DNA of 64,000 nucleotides, taken from contig NC_013530.1 of assembly GCF_000024965.1 (NCBI RefSeq), positions 868,001-932,000 of the forward strand, read 5' to 3'. This stretch comes from Xylanimonas cellulosilytica DSM 15894 (GTDB lineage Bacteria; Actinomycetota; Actinomycetes; Actinomycetales; Cellulomonadaceae). Numbering within the stretch: the stretch's first letter is position 1; each line of letters begins with the position of its first letter. Below the pieces are notes generated by a model. That model did not search any database, was not told the DNA's origin, and saw nothing but the letters and a program-made list of their open reading frames with translations. Below are positions 1 to 8,359 of this stretch, piece by piece. The position numbers were made by a program, and so were the translations under genes.

Positions 1-2
1 GT

Positions 3-1103
3 CGCCTCCGCCGGGTGGAGGCCGTCGGTGCCACGCGCAAGTCCGCGGAGCACGCCTTGAAGGGCAAGCTGACGAGGCGAGCGTCCCGGGTGTCGGGGTT
101 CGGTGACCTCGGGCCAGACAGTCCGTTCCCGGCGCTCGTGGATGTCTGGCTCGAGGATCTCGACCTCGCCGACCGGCTCGCGGAGGGCACTCGTGCGCTC
201 TACGAGCGCAACATGAGGCAGCTCGTCATGCCCGCGTTCGAGAACTACACCCTGCGCGAGATCACGGTCGGCAGGGTGGACCGGTTCCTCAAGACCCTGG
301 CGAAGAGCAAGAGCCACAGCATGGCGAAGCAGGCCAAGACGGTCTTGAGCCTCGCGTTCGGGCTGGCAGTGCGGTACGAGGCGATCGGCACGAACCCACT
401 GCAGGGCATCGACCGGCTCCGGAAGCCCGAGCGCACGACCAAGGCGTTGACGGTGGCTGAGGTACGGGCGATCCGCGCGGCACTCCGGGAGTGGCGTCGA
501 GGTTCAGGGCTTCCCGGCCCGAAGCCTGACGGCCAGCTGGAGGCGATCGTCGAGGTCATGCTCGGTACGTCGGCTCGCATCGGGGAGGTACTCGCGATCC
601 GCAAGCGCGACGTGAATGTCACGACGTCACCCGCCACCGTGACGATCAGCGGGACGATCGTCACCCCGAAGGGCAAGTCGGCCTACCGGCAGCCGAACCC
701 CAAGACTCAGAGGTCCGTGAGAACGATGGCGGTGCCGTCGTTCACGGCGGAGGTCATCCGGGCGCGCCTCGTGCGGCTCGTCCATGAGGACGCCGAGCAC
801 CTGCTGTTCTACTCGCGCAACCACACGCCGTTGACGCCGGCGAACGTGCGGCGACGGCTCCGCGAGGCGTTGAAGTCCCAGGGGATCGAAGGTGTGACCC
901 CTCATGCCTTCCGGCGGACGGTGGCGACGACGGTCGAGCGGGCGGCGGGCGCGGACCTCGCGGCCGAGCTGCTTGGCCACACCTCGTCCAGCATCACGAA
1001 GGAGCACTACATCGAGCGTGACGACCATGTCGACGCTCGGACCGCAGAGATTCTGGAGGCGCTGGGGCCTGCGGGTGTGGACGATCAGTCGTCCGGCAAG
1101 TAG
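3..1103 (+). CDS. int: Tyrosine-type site-specific integrase (5' end outside window)
   Basis: Tyrosine recombinase expected to integrate and excise the element at its attachment site. Counting from the in-frame GTG at 15, the catalytic residues are visible: Arg188 (TSARIGEVL), His297 and Arg300 (HAFRRT), His322 (LLGHTS) and Tyr332 (KEHYIE). An N-terminal SAM-like core-binding domain spans roughly residues 38-140. The frame is open from base 3 and the preceding codons are Arg-rich, continuing the N-terminal DNA-binding region (ATRKSAEHALKGKL), so the real start is probably upstream of the window and GTG15 is internal. It is convergent with the methylase-like gene. Terminal position of an integrase fits the left end of an integrative element; the att site itself is not recognisable here. 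Confidence 0.93.
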   Translation, partial: RLRRVEAVGATRKSAEHALKGKLTRRASRVSGFGDLGPDSPFPALVDVWLEDLDLADRLAEGTRALYERNMRQLVMPAFENYTLREITVGRVDRFLKTLAKSKSHSMAKQAKTVLSLAFGLAVRYEAIGTNPLQGIDRLRKPERTTKALTVAEVRAIRAALREWRRGSGLPGPKPDGQLEAIVEVMLGTSARIGEVLAIRKRDVNVTTSPATVTISGTIVTPKGKSAYRQPNPKTQRSVRTMAVPSFTAEVIRARLVRLVHEDAEHLLFYSRNHTPLTPANVRRRLREALKSQGIEGVTPHAFRRTVATTVERAAGADLAAELLGHTSSSITKEHYIERDDHVDARTAEILEALGPAGVDDQSSGK

Positions 1104-1315
1104 TCGAGAGAGTCGAGCCCGCTGTCCCGTAGTGCTTCGGGGCGGCGTGCCCATGAGGGTGCCGCACCCGTCTCCGGAGGTAAGGATGTGACCGTCGCAG
1201 TGGCCGAGGGTCTTGAAGGTGCGCCAGATCTGCGCGCGACGGCCGCGTGCATGCCCGTGGCGGGGTCGTCGCGGTGGTCGCGGGCGGCGAGTTCGTCGGC
1301 GGCGATCTTCTTCAT
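1085..1315 (-). pseudogene. Possible degenerate small gene between integrase and methylase-like gene
   Basis: A 76-codon minus-strand frame starts plausibly (MKKIAADELAARDHRDD) but becomes low-complexity after about residue 28. A neighbouring frame then reads IWRTFKTLGHCDGHIL, which looks more protein-like. This could be one small gene broken by a frameshift, or chance. It overlaps the integrase 3' end by 19 bp. No family recognised. Confidence 0.2.
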
Positions 1316-1354
1316 CTCGCGGGGGCATCGGCGCTCATCGTGGGCCTCGGGGTC

Positions 1355-2377
1355 CTAGTTCATCGACAGGCCGTTGACGCCCGGGCCACGCCGCATCCGT
1401 TGGTTCTGGGCGGCGGCCCTGACAGCCCGGGTGGCGAGCTGCGCGGTCGCGTGAGGGACCTTGGACTCCTTGTGGATCGCGAGGACTCCCATGCCCGGCG
1501 GGGTCTCGGCGGGCGGCTGCACGAGGCCGTCGTGCTGCGCGGTCGAGGCGATGTGGCCGAGCGTCTGGTGGAGCTCGGATGCCATGCGGCCGGGACGCCC
1601 GGTGACGGTGAGAATGGGGCCGCCCGCGACGCGGTGGATGGCGCCGGAGAGGCCGAGGACGTGCTCGGGGTGCGTGTCGAAGTACGTGTTGAGGCGGATG
1701 TACCGGCCCTGAATGGGTACGGCGTAGGTGTCGATGAAGTCCCGCGACCGCGACGGCTGACCCTGCGGCCTGCGCGAGAACAGCAGGATGTCGGTGACGG
1801 CGTCGGTGCCGGGCATCTGCGGGCGTAGCGCTCCCGAGGGGAGGCGGACCGCGCCGAGGAGGTCGCCGAGCACCGCGATCTCCTCGCGGGAGCGTGGGGT
1901 GTTCCCGTCGAGGGTCATGTGGTTGGTGATGACGGCGGCGAGCCCGCCGGGTCTGACCATGCGGAGCGTGGCCCAGGTGAGCGCGGCGTGGATGAGGGTG
2001 CGCTGGACGATGGCGGCGGGGGTGTTGAGCTCGATGTCGGCCATCGGCATCACGGTGACCGCGGCGTCGTAGGCGTCGAGTCCGCCGCGGAACGTCTCGT
2101 TCGGGTCGACGAGATGCCGCTGCTTCGGGTGGCCGACGGTCGCGGAGATGGAGCTGGTCCCGGGCACGTCGGCGCCGGGGCGGTTGAGGAGGGCGTCGGC
2201 GCCGTCGCCCTGGACGATCACCTTCCCGCCGGCGAAGCCGAGCCGGTGCAGCGCCAGCCAGAGCTCGGGTCTGATGGCGGCGAAGGCCGTGTGCGGGCTG
2301 ATGGTCTCGGCGTCGTCGATGGCCTGGTGGTCGGCGCGTGCTCGCAGGGAGCTGGCGTCGTCGGGCAGGGACATCAC
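1355..2377 (-). CDS. DNA methylase-like protein lacking the catalytic NPPF motif
   Basis: 340 aa. The segment PGGLAAVITNHMTLDGN (about residues 143-159), followed by GAVRLPSGAL and TDAVTDILLFSRR (about 175-203), matches the C-terminal part of N6-adenine methylases in large helicase/methylase proteins of mobile elements, where the equivalent reads LVGAIRLPN...TDILFLQKR. At the position expected for the catalytic NPPF/NMPF motif the protein reads VTVMPMADI, and no N-terminal AdoMet-binding glycine motif is evident. It may therefore be a non-catalytic decoy or a decayed relic. Its ATG overlaps the TGA of the DUF4913-like gene, so the two are translationally coupled. Confidence 0.6.
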   Translation of the reverse strand: MMSLPDDASSLRARADHQAIDDAETISPHTAFAAIRPELWLALHRLGFAGGKVIVQGDGADALLNRPGADVPGTSSISATVGHPKQRHLVDPNETFRGGLDAYDAAVTVMPMADIELNTPAAIVQRTLIHAALTWATLRMVRPGGLAAVITNHMTLDGNTPRSREEIAVLGDLLGAVRLPSGALRPQMPGTDAVTDILLFSRRPQGQPSRSRDFIDTYAVPIQGRYIRLNTYFDTHPEHVLGLSGAIHRVAGGPILTVTGRPGRMASELHQTLGHIASTAQHDGLVQPPAETPPGMGVLAIHKESKVPHATAQLATRAVRAAAQNQRMRRGPGVNGLSMN

Positions 2378-2973
2378 GCACCGTCCTCGTCGTCGCGCAC
2401 GAGGCGCAGGTGCGCCTGAGCGGCGTCCTCGATCCGACGACGGCGTTCGACGTCGTCGGCGACGAAGGCACGGAAGTCCGCCTCGCGATCCTCGAGGTTC
2501 ACGACGTAGTCGTCGTCGATGTCGGGTTCACCGGGCCATGCGGTCTGCCGGGAGGGACGGTCGCCGTTGCGGCCGGTGCCGCACAGCGCGACCCAGTCGC
2601 GAAGCCGCAGGATGGCGTCGGCAAGGTCCCGCATCCAGGTGATGGGCGATGACGGCGATGCCTCCGGGTCGTAGCAGGCGAGCCGGTGTGTGCGCAGCGC
2701 GGAGAGTTCCTCGACGAGCTCGGGGTGGCGGTGCCAGTACGGCGGCACGATGTTGGCCGGGAGCGCGAAGCGGTGGCGGAGCCAGTGGACCCACGCGTTG
2801 AGGTCGGCCCAGGCGGCGTCGGCCTCGCGGGCGGTCAGCAGGTCCCACTCGATCGGGGTGACGGGACCGTCGTCGTCCCAGCTCGGCTCCGCTGCGGCAA
2901 CGTAGGCGGCGGCGCTGTCGACGAAGTCGCGCTCCGGGCCGAACAGGCCGTCCGGCGGTTCATACAGAGGCAT
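2374..2973 (-). CDS. DUF4913-like protein
   Basis: 199 aa. The ATG at 2973 begins MPLYEPPDGLF; the frame is open further upstream but overlaps the SSB gene and reads as low-complexity there. The central block WVHWLRHRFALP...YWHRHPELVEELSALRTHRL...WMRDLADAIL resembles DUF4913, a small Trp/His-rich domain common on actinobacterial plasmids and integrative elements. The molecular function is unknown. It lies between the SSB gene and the methylase-like gene in one minus-strand unit and overlaps the latter by ATGA. The acidic C-terminus carries an Arg-rich helix (DDVERRRRIEDAAQ). Family assignment rests on pattern memory, not a search. Confidence 0.65.
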   Translation of the reverse strand: MPLYEPPDGLFGPERDFVDSAAAYVAAAEPSWDDDGPVTPIEWDLLTAREADAAWADLNAWVHWLRHRFALPANIVPPYWHRHPELVEELSALRTHRLACYDPEASPSSPITWMRDLADAILRLRDWVALCGTGRNGDRPSRQTAWPGEPDIDDDYVVNLEDREADFRAFVADDVERRRRIEDAAQAHLRLVRDDEDGA

Positions 2974-2980
2974 CCTTTGC

Positions 2981-3397
2981 TCACCGGCCCTGCGCCGCGG
3001 CGGTCGCGCGCGGGGCGCGCGGGAGGGTGTCGACATGCTGGTTGCGTCCGGCCCTCGCTGTGGGCCGACGACGACGGCGGTTGCTCCGCACGACCCGATA
3101 CGTCGTCCACCTCGAGTCGTGGCCGATACGCGCCGCGACGAACGTGTTCGTCCGCATCTGCCCCGACGCAATGAACTGGTCGCCCGCGCGGAAGTGCCGC
3201 AACGCGTGCTCCGCGGCGACACCGAACATGAGCAGCTCGAGGTCGGTCGGTGGGAGACGGCGGTAGGTTCCATCAGGGTCGCGAACCTCGGGGCGGACCG
3301 TGATCTTGCCGCGGAGCATGGCCGCGCCGCTAGACGTCTCTTCCTCGTGCGGGTCTGCGACGAACTTGCCGCTGATAGACGGTTCGGTCGGGATCAT
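2981..3397 (-). CDS. ssb: Single-stranded DNA-binding protein (SSB-like)
   Basis: 138 aa. The N-terminal ~100 residues have the OB-fold layout of plasmid SSBs: ISGKFVADPHEE, a strand with MLRGKITVRPE, FGVAAEHALRHFRAGDQFIASGQM and a closing strand. The tail is Arg-rich (SNRRRRRPTARAGRN) and lacks the acidic DDDIPF-type tip of chromosomal SSB, suggesting an element-specific copy that coats transferred single strands rather than a replisome hub. ATG3397 was chosen over the upstream TTG3409 because it follows GGAGGT at 5-6 nt. It heads the DUF4913/methylase-like unit. Confidence 0.75.
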   Translation of the reverse strand: MIPTEPSISGKFVADPHEEETSSGAAMLRGKITVRPEVRDPDGTYRRLPPTDLELLMFGVAAEHALRHFRAGDQFIASGQMRTNTFVAARIGHDSRWTTYRVVRSNRRRRRPTARAGRNQHVDTLPRAPRATAAAQGR

Positions 3398-3491
3398 CGT
3401 GACCTCCAAGGGTCAGGGGCCTCTCGGAGAACAGGTGCGTGCTGGTCGACGGCGCTCGCGGCGTGCGACCGTCTCGTGGGCATGAGTTGCT

Positions 3492-3935
3492 GTGGGCATG
3501 ACGCCCGGGGACCCGACGCCGGGGTGGCGGAGCGCCACGAGGTGGTGGCAGGTGGCCGCGTTCGGCCTCGCTGTCGCGGCGTCGGGCTGGTGGCTCCTCG
3601 CGCCGATCTACCAGCCTGAGACCACGTGCTCCGGTGGCGGGTCGTCGACGGGCGCGTCGTGGGAGACGTGTGAGGCGCCATCGTCGATGGCCGCGGCTGG
3701 AGCCTGGGGCTACATCGTGTGGTTCGTCGTGATCCCTGTCGTGCTGGCCGGGCTGCCACTCGTTGCGCGAGGGCGGGCCTGGAGCGTGCTGTCAGCGGTA
3801 TCTGCGGCCGGGCTGGTGATCGTCGTCCTGACGGGTGGGATCTCCTTCGGCCTGCCCCTCGTGCCGGGCGCCGCGTGCGCGGTCGTCGGGGCGGTCCTAC
3901 GCAACAGGCGGCACGTGGTGGGGCCGACCGTGTGA
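3492..3935 (+). CDS. Small integral membrane protein, unknown function
   Basis: 147 aa from GTG3492, or 145 from ATG3498. Hydrophobic segments at about residues 20-38 (VAAFGLAVAASGWWLLAPI), 70-92 (GYIVWFVVIPVVLAGLPLV) and 97-135 predict three or four transmembrane helices. A Ser/Gly/Cys-containing loop (TTCSGGGSSTG, WETCEAP) between helices 1 and 2 carries two cysteines that could pair outside the membrane. Transcribed on the plus strand, convergent with the TraG gene (2-bp gap) and divergent from ssb. No family recognised and no clear ribosome site. Confidence 0.6.
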   Translation: MGMTPGDPTPGWRSATRWWQVAAFGLAVAASGWWLLAPIYQPETTCSGGGSSTGASWETCEAPSSMAAAGAWGYIVWFVVIPVVLAGLPLVARGRAWSVLSAVSAAGLVIVVLTGGISFGLPLVPGAACAVVGAVLRNRRHVVGPTV

Positions 3936-3937
3936 GG

Positions 3938-5701
3938 TCACGAGGGCTGGCGGAGCAAGGTCTCCGTGGCCGCCCGCTCCTGCATCAGCCGATCAACGTC
4001 GTCTCGCACCGTCCAGGGCCGCAGGTCCGTCACGAGCGCCGACGTCGACCGCAGCAGTGTGAGCCCCACGCCGAACGGCAGGGTGCGGATGTGTTCCGGC
4101 GGCAGCACCGGCACCCGCCGGCTCGACCGTTGCGTTGAGCGCGTCCCATCGGGGCCGATCGTTGTGGACGTCGCGACCTCATCACGTTCGCCGATGAGAG
4201 CCGACAGCGCCCGCAGATCGTCAGCGGACGACGACCCGCCCAGGATCACCTTCGTGATTGCGGCATCCCAGATCGCTCCGGCCGCAGAACGGCCCCAGTT
4301 CTCCCGAGCAAGCTCCAGTGACTGCAGTACGGGCATGGTCGTGATCCCCGTTCCGCCGCCCTCGGACATCAGGTGCGGCAGCGAGGGGAGTGGGGCGAGG
4401 TTGCCGATCTCGTCGAGCGAGAGCAGGAGTGGCGGGTCGAGCCGCGACCCGGGCGATGCGGCGGCCAAGCGCGACGCCGTTTGCACGAGGTCCTCGACGA
4501 AGGCCGCGATGAGCGGCCACACGGTCTTCGATCCGGCGCCGGTCGCGAGCAGGTAGAGCGTCCCGTTCGACCGCAGGAACTCGGCAGGCGAGAAGTGCTC
4601 GCCCGTCCGCGGGGTCACGGCGTCGAGTGTCGCCGGGTTGGCGAGGCACGCCAGTGCCTGCCCGACGCCAATCCAGACGGACTCCCGTGTGCGCGGGTCG
4701 GCGTGGATTGTGGCCTCCAGCGACTCGGCCCAGCCGGGCGCGGCGTCGGGGTGGGAGTGCAGGATCGCTACGGCGTCGGCCGCGGCAGGGGCGTTGACCG
4801 ACCACGTGTACAGCTCGCGGGCATCCCGCCCGCCGAGCGCCCCCGCGTGCAGGAGCGCCTGCAACGCGGTGCGCGCCTTGCCCTCCCAGAACGACCCGGA
4901 CTCCACCCCGCCGCCGCGCGAGAGCCCGGTCGACGCCGCGAACCCGGCCGCCCTGATGGACGCCGTCTCGGGGTCCTCGCACCCGCGCAACGGCGACCAC
5001 CGCAGCCCTGACGGCAGCGATGACGCGAGGCGTTGCGGGTCGAAGACCGCGACAGGGCCACGGCGGGCGCGGGCGGTCATGGTGATGGCGAGGTTGTCGG
5101 GCCGGGTCGAGGTGGACACGACGGCGCCGGGTGCGTCGAGGATCGCGTTGATGACCAGGTGCAGGCCCTTGCCTGAGCGGGGCGGGCCGAGGACGAGGAT
5201 TGAGTCCTCGACCGACGCCCAGACCTCCTTGCCGTTGCAGCGCCCGAGGAGGTAGCCCAAGTCCGCCGGGGTCGGCGTGGCCAGCGAGGGGCGCAGGTCC
5301 TTCGCGCGGGCGACGAGCGCCCGCGCCGACGCGGTCTTGGCGACGTCGGCCCGCGTGGCGGTGCCGACGGCGAGGTGCGGGTCATTCCGACGACGACGGT
5401 GCCCGACGAACCGCCAGACCATCAGCGCGGCGGTCACGACGACGGCCAGGAGCACGGCGACGACAGCCCAGTACAGGACCGGGCTCAGGCCGGGGGAGTC
5501 GAGCGCTTCGGCGGGCGCGGCGGCCTGGGCCAGGACCCGCAGCCCGGCCTCGAGCCCGCCGTCAGGCGCCCGGGTGCCGGCCAGACGGGCGGCGATGCTC
5601 CCGGCCACACGGAGCGCGCCCGCGATGCCGATGGCGGCGCCGACGAGGATCAGGCCGAGGTTCGTCAGGGAGTCGTTGCCCGACGGCGCTGTCGTCGTCA
5701 T
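3938..5701 (-). CDS. traG: Type IV coupling protein, TraG/VirD4 family
   Basis: 587 aa. Membrane-anchored ATPase that would recruit the relaxase-DNA complex to the transfer channel. Two N-terminal membrane segments lie at about residues 14-36 and 75-98, followed by the cytoplasmic ATPase domain with Walker A GPPRSGKG (172-179) and Walker B LLLSLDEIGN (D430-E431). Further VirD4-type features are STSTRPDN after Walker A, the FWEGKARTALQALLHAG block, and SEGGGTGITTMPVLQS after Walker B. The start overlaps the stop of the upstream 170-aa gene by ATGA. With the VirB4 ATPase and MobF relaxase it completes the transfer ATPase set. Confidence 0.92.
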   Translation of the reverse strand: MTTTAPSGNDSLTNLGLILVGAAIGIAGALRVAGSIAARLAGTRAPDGGLEAGLRVLAQAAAPAEALDSPGLSPVLYWAVVAVLLAVVVTAALMVWRFVGHRRRRNDPHLAVGTATRADVAKTASARALVARAKDLRPSLATPTPADLGYLLGRCNGKEVWASVEDSILVLGPPRSGKGLHLVINAILDAPGAVVSTSTRPDNLAITMTARARRGPVAVFDPQRLASSLPSGLRWSPLRGCEDPETASIRAAGFAASTGLSRGGGVESGSFWEGKARTALQALLHAGALGGRDARELYTWSVNAPAAADAVAILHSHPDAAPGWAESLEATIHADPRTRESVWIGVGQALACLANPATLDAVTPRTGEHFSPAEFLRSNGTLYLLATGAGSKTVWPLIAAFVEDLVQTASRLAAASPGSRLDPPLLLSLDEIGNLAPLPSLPHLMSEGGGTGITTMPVLQSLELARENWGRSAAGAIWDAAITKVILGGSSSADDLRALSALIGERDEVATSTTIGPDGTRSTQRSSRRVPVLPPEHIRTLPFGVGLTLLRSTSALVTDLRPWTVRDDVDRLMQERAATETLLRQPS

Positions 5702-6210
5702 GCCGCACCCGCCTGGGCGACGCCGGGGTCGGAGACGACGACGCGGCCTGACCCGGTGCCGAGCAGGATCAGCGGGCCCGGCTTGCGGGCGAGCAGGGCG
5801 GGCGGCAGGCGGAGGCCGGCGACGCCGTCGTCGGACGCGGTGCAGGTGGACACGACGACGGCGATCGACACGTTCTCGCCGGGCTCGAACCCGGACCCGA
5901 TGACGCCGAACACGATGGGCCGCTCGCCCGCGCGGCGGGCCTCGGTGGCGGGATCGGTCTGGGCGGGGTCGGCGGGGGTGATGACCTCGGTGACGGTCTG
6001 GCCGTCGGCGGCGGTGAACTCGACCCGGAGCGAGACGTCGAGCCGGGCGGAGATCTCGGCCAGGAGTTGGGGGAGGTCGTCCGTCGTCGGGTGTGGCGTC
6101 GTCGGGCTAGACCATGGGTCGCCGTCGACCGTCACGGTGAGGGCTCCGCTCGCGGCGGCGTCGACCCGCACCACGGGCAGCGCGACCGGCACGGTCGCCG
6201 CGCGCCTCAC
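5698..6210 (-). CDS. Conserved-looking protein between ArdC and TraG, unknown function
   Basis: 170 aa from GTG6210, which overlaps the TGA of the ArdC gene (GTGA); its own stop overlaps the TraG ATG, so it is coupled on both sides. There is no signal peptide or membrane segment. An N-terminal beta-rich section (ALTVTVDGDPW) is followed by the helix LPQLLAEISARLDVSLRVEF and a C-terminal stretch of strands ending GPLILLGTGSGRVVVSDPG. Probably a soluble accessory of the transfer apparatus, judged only by its invariant-looking position upstream of the coupling protein. No family recognised. Confidence 0.7.
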   Translation of the reverse strand: MRRAATVPVALPVVRVDAAASGALTVTVDGDPWSSPTTPHPTTDDLPQLLAEISARLDVSLRVEFTAADGQTVTEVITPADPAQTDPATEARRAGERPIVFGVIGSGFEPGENVSIAVVVSTCTASDDGVAGLRLPPALLARKPGPLILLGTGSGRVVVSDPGVAQAGAA

Positions 6211-7241
6211 CGGGTCACCGCCAGGGCAGGTGCCGCGGTGGGCGCGGTGCGTTCGGGGCGCTGGGCGGGATAGCGGTGCAGGCCGGGCGGATCGCCGGAC
6301 GGGACCTGGAGGGTGTCGAGGTGGTCGAGGATGCCGACCGCCGTCTTGCGAACGCGTTCGGCGGTCGAGGCGATGACCTGGATGGGGTCCCGGCCGGGGA
6401 CCGACGTCGCCCACGAGGCGACGTACGGGACGGTGTAGGCGGAGCTGTCGGCGCCGTGGGCGTCGAGGACCATCTGGGCGACGGCCTCGGCCTCGACCTC
6501 GGCGATGCCGCGGTGGGCGGGCACGTCGGGGTCGCCGATCTGGTGCAAGCTCGCGTGAGCCCTCTCATGGATGAGCGACTTCAGCCGGGCCAGGGAGTCC
6601 ATGTCCTCGCGGACGGCGACCCAGCGTTCGCCGAAGTGGGTCAGGCCGTTCGCGCCGCCGATGGCGGCGGCGTTCGGGACGTCGCGGACCTCGAAACCAA
6701 GATCGCGGATCTGGTCGGCGACGCCGTCCCACAGCCCGGCCGGTGCCTCGCCGACGAGGAGCTGCGGCATGGGCTGGAGCGGGAGTGGGTCGCCCTCGGT
6801 GAGCTCGGCGGGCCACACGTAGGTAGGGCGGAACTTGCCGCGCAGGTGCCGGGACTCGACGGTCTCGTCGGTGTGAGCCGGCTCGGCGGGCGCGAGGCGG
6901 CGGGTGTCACCGTCGAGGCTGGTAGCGAAGCGGGCGGTGACCGGGGCGAAGATCATGAACCCGGCCTGGCCCTTGATCACGTGCCGACCGAGCGAGAGCC
7001 ACTGGTGATAGCCGGCGACGAACTGCGGCGTCGGGGTCGGCATCCGGCCCGCCTCGAACGCCTCCTGGCTCTGAACGTAGATGAGCAAAGAGTTGGCAAA
7101 GGATCTCGAGCGGAACCGGCTCGCGAATGCGATCGCGCGCTGCCAATCCTCGCCCGTGACGAGCGCCGCGACCGAGTCGGAGAGCTTTGCCTGCAGGGCC
7201 TCGATCCTCGCCTCGCGCTCGGCGAACTGCTTCGCATCCAT
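6207..7241 (-). CDS. ardC: ArdC-type antirestriction protein with zinc-metalloprotease motif
   Basis: 344 aa. The N-terminal half has the ArdC ssDNA-binding domain signature (RSRSFANSLLIYVQSQ, GYHQWLSLGRHVIKGQAGF at about residues 45-105). The C-terminal half is an ImmA/IrrE-type zincin: HERAH at 225-229 gives HExxH, and EVEAEAVAQMV downstream (about 244-254) supplies the third ligand. Such proteins are carried by conjugative elements and protect incoming DNA from restriction; protease activity is implied by the motif only. ATG7241 was chosen because GGGAGGCAGGT directly precedes it. The stop overlaps the GTG of the next gene. Confidence 0.88.
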   Translation of the reverse strand: MDAKQFAEREARIEALQAKLSDSVAALVTGEDWQRAIAFASRFRSRSFANSLLIYVQSQEAFEAGRMPTPTPQFVAGYHQWLSLGRHVIKGQAGFMIFAPVTARFATSLDGDTRRLAPAEPAHTDETVESRHLRGKFRPTYVWPAELTEGDPLPLQPMPQLLVGEAPAGLWDGVADQIRDLGFEVRDVPNAAAIGGANGLTHFGERWVAVREDMDSLARLKSLIHERAHASLHQIGDPDVPAHRGIAEVEAEAVAQMVLDAHGADSSAYTVPYVASWATSVPGRDPIQVIASTAERVRKTAVGILDHLDTLQVPSGDPPGLHRYPAQRPERTAPTAAPALAVTR

Positions 7242-7290
7242 ACCTGCCTCCCGGTCTCGGGATGCAGGTGGGCTGCTCCCGACCGGCGGC

Positions 7291-7917
7291 TCAGGAGGTG
7301 CCGTGCTCGTCGGTCTCTGCGGGCCGTTCTGCCGCGGCCTCTCGTGGCCGTTGAGCGGCGCCGAGGAGCAGGGGTGCGAACTGAGCGGCCCCGGCTCGCT
7401 CAAGCCGCGAGAGGAATGCGGCGAGCGTCGTCGGCGGGTTCCTGCGTCGTGCGGCCGCGGTGACGACCGACTCGACGACGTCGTGCGTGTGTCGCGCCAG
7501 GAGTGCGCACAAGAAGGCGTCTGCCGTGACGACTTCGACGCCCGCGTCCTTGAGCCGTAGCGACCGGTAGTGCTTGACGTTGCGGGTGACGAGCACGTCA
7601 ACGTCGCCGTAGACGCAGGCCGCGGCGTGGTTGCGGTCGCCCGGGTCGGGGGAGAGGTCCGCGGTGATCTTGCCGTCGTAGAGGGCGGCGTCGATGCGGT
7701 GGCGGCCGAAGTGTGCTCGGACGGCGTCGGTCACGGATCTCGCGGACTGGGGCGAACGTTGGCCCTCGCGGACGATGACGTGCTCCCACTCGTCGAGGAC
7801 GTCGTCGGTCCACACCCAGGTGAAGAGCAGGTCTTCGGACAGCGTGAGCAGCACGTCCATGATCGTGAACGGGAACAGCTCGCTGGTGTCGATGAAGACC
7901 CGTTGGAGGCGGGCCAC
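7291..7917 (-). CDS. PIN-domain toxin of a toxin-antitoxin pair
   Basis: 208 aa. PIN-type ribonuclease fold: the N-terminal strand has Asp in VFIDTSE, a central acidic position lies in VLDEWEHV, and the C-terminal acid cluster is DPGDRNHAAA followed by DVLVTRNVKHYR. These acids would bind Mg2+ for RNA cleavage. It starts with GTG7917, 3 bp after the stop of the helix-turn-helix gene, the usual antitoxin-then-toxin order. The C-terminal 60 residues after the PIN core are Ala/Arg/Glu-rich and may be an extension. Likely stabilises the element in the host. A second, diverged module sits at 44.0-45.0 kb. Confidence 0.85.
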   Translation of the reverse strand: MARLQRVFIDTSELFPFTIMDVLLTLSEDLLFTWVWTDDVLDEWEHVIVREGQRSPQSARSVTDAVRAHFGRHRIDAALYDGKITADLSPDPGDRNHAAACVYGDVDVLVTRNVKHYRSLRLKDAGVEVVTADAFLCALLARHTHDVVESVVTAAARRRNPPTTLAAFLSRLERAGAAQFAPLLLGAAQRPREAAAERPAETDEHGTS

Positions 7918-7920
7918 GCC

Positions 7921-8319
7921 CTACTCCTCGTCGAGGCCGGCGTCTGTGATCGCCGCGCGCAGGGCGTCGCCGCCCGCGCGTCGTGCGTCGCGTTCGCCGA
8001 CGACGTCGAGGACGTCCTGGACGCGGATGCGGCGGTGGCGGGAACCGGGGAGCCGACGGAACGCGAGGGCGCCGTCTTCGCAGAGGCGGTCGACGTACTG
8101 GCGGGTCACGCCGATCATCTCGGCGGCCTTGGCCGGGGTGACCTCGTCGTCGGTGCGCAGGACGACGACGCGGGCCCCGTGGGCGACGTCGTCGAGCATG
8201 GACCGCACGGCGTTGCCGACCTCGGAGTCGTCGTCCAGGTGGGCGGCGAGGCGCCGCGCAGCGCTCCGGACCCCGGGTCGGGCCGGATCGAGCGAGGCGC
8301 GGATCGCGTGCGTGGCCAT
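7921..8319 (-). CDS. Excisionase-type helix-turn-helix antitoxin
   Basis: 132 aa. The C-terminal half carries an HTH_17/excisionase motif, VTPAKAAEMIGVTRQYVDRL, followed by a wing-like GSRHRRIRVQDVLDVV. The N-terminal half (RSAARRLAAHLDDD...VRSMLDDV) is probably the dimer or toxin-binding part. ATG8319 lies 8 nt from a good -10 box, so the mRNA may be leaderless. It directly precedes the PIN toxin and probably represses its own promoter, as is usual for such pairs. Confidence 0.85.
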   Translation of the reverse strand: MATHAIRASLDPARPGVRSAARRLAAHLDDDSEVGNAVRSMLDDVAHGARVVVLRTDDEVTPAKAAEMIGVTRQYVDRLCEDGALAFRRLPGSRHRRIRVQDVLDVVGERDARRAGGDALRAAITDAGLDEE

Positions 8320-8354
8320 GACAAAGAGTCTACTTTCGTGTGCAATAACAGCAA
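8320..8354 (-). promoter_or_regulatory. Putative sigma70-type promoter of the PIN module, possibly leaderless
   Basis: On the minus strand TTGCTG (8354-8349) and TAGACT (8332-8327) are separated by 16 bp. Only seven bases (8326-8320) lie between the -10 box and the antitoxin ATG, so transcription would start at or next to the A of the start codon. There is no Shine-Dalgarno. The region is AT-rich compared with its surroundings. Confidence 0.5.
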
Positions 8355-8359
8355 CCACG

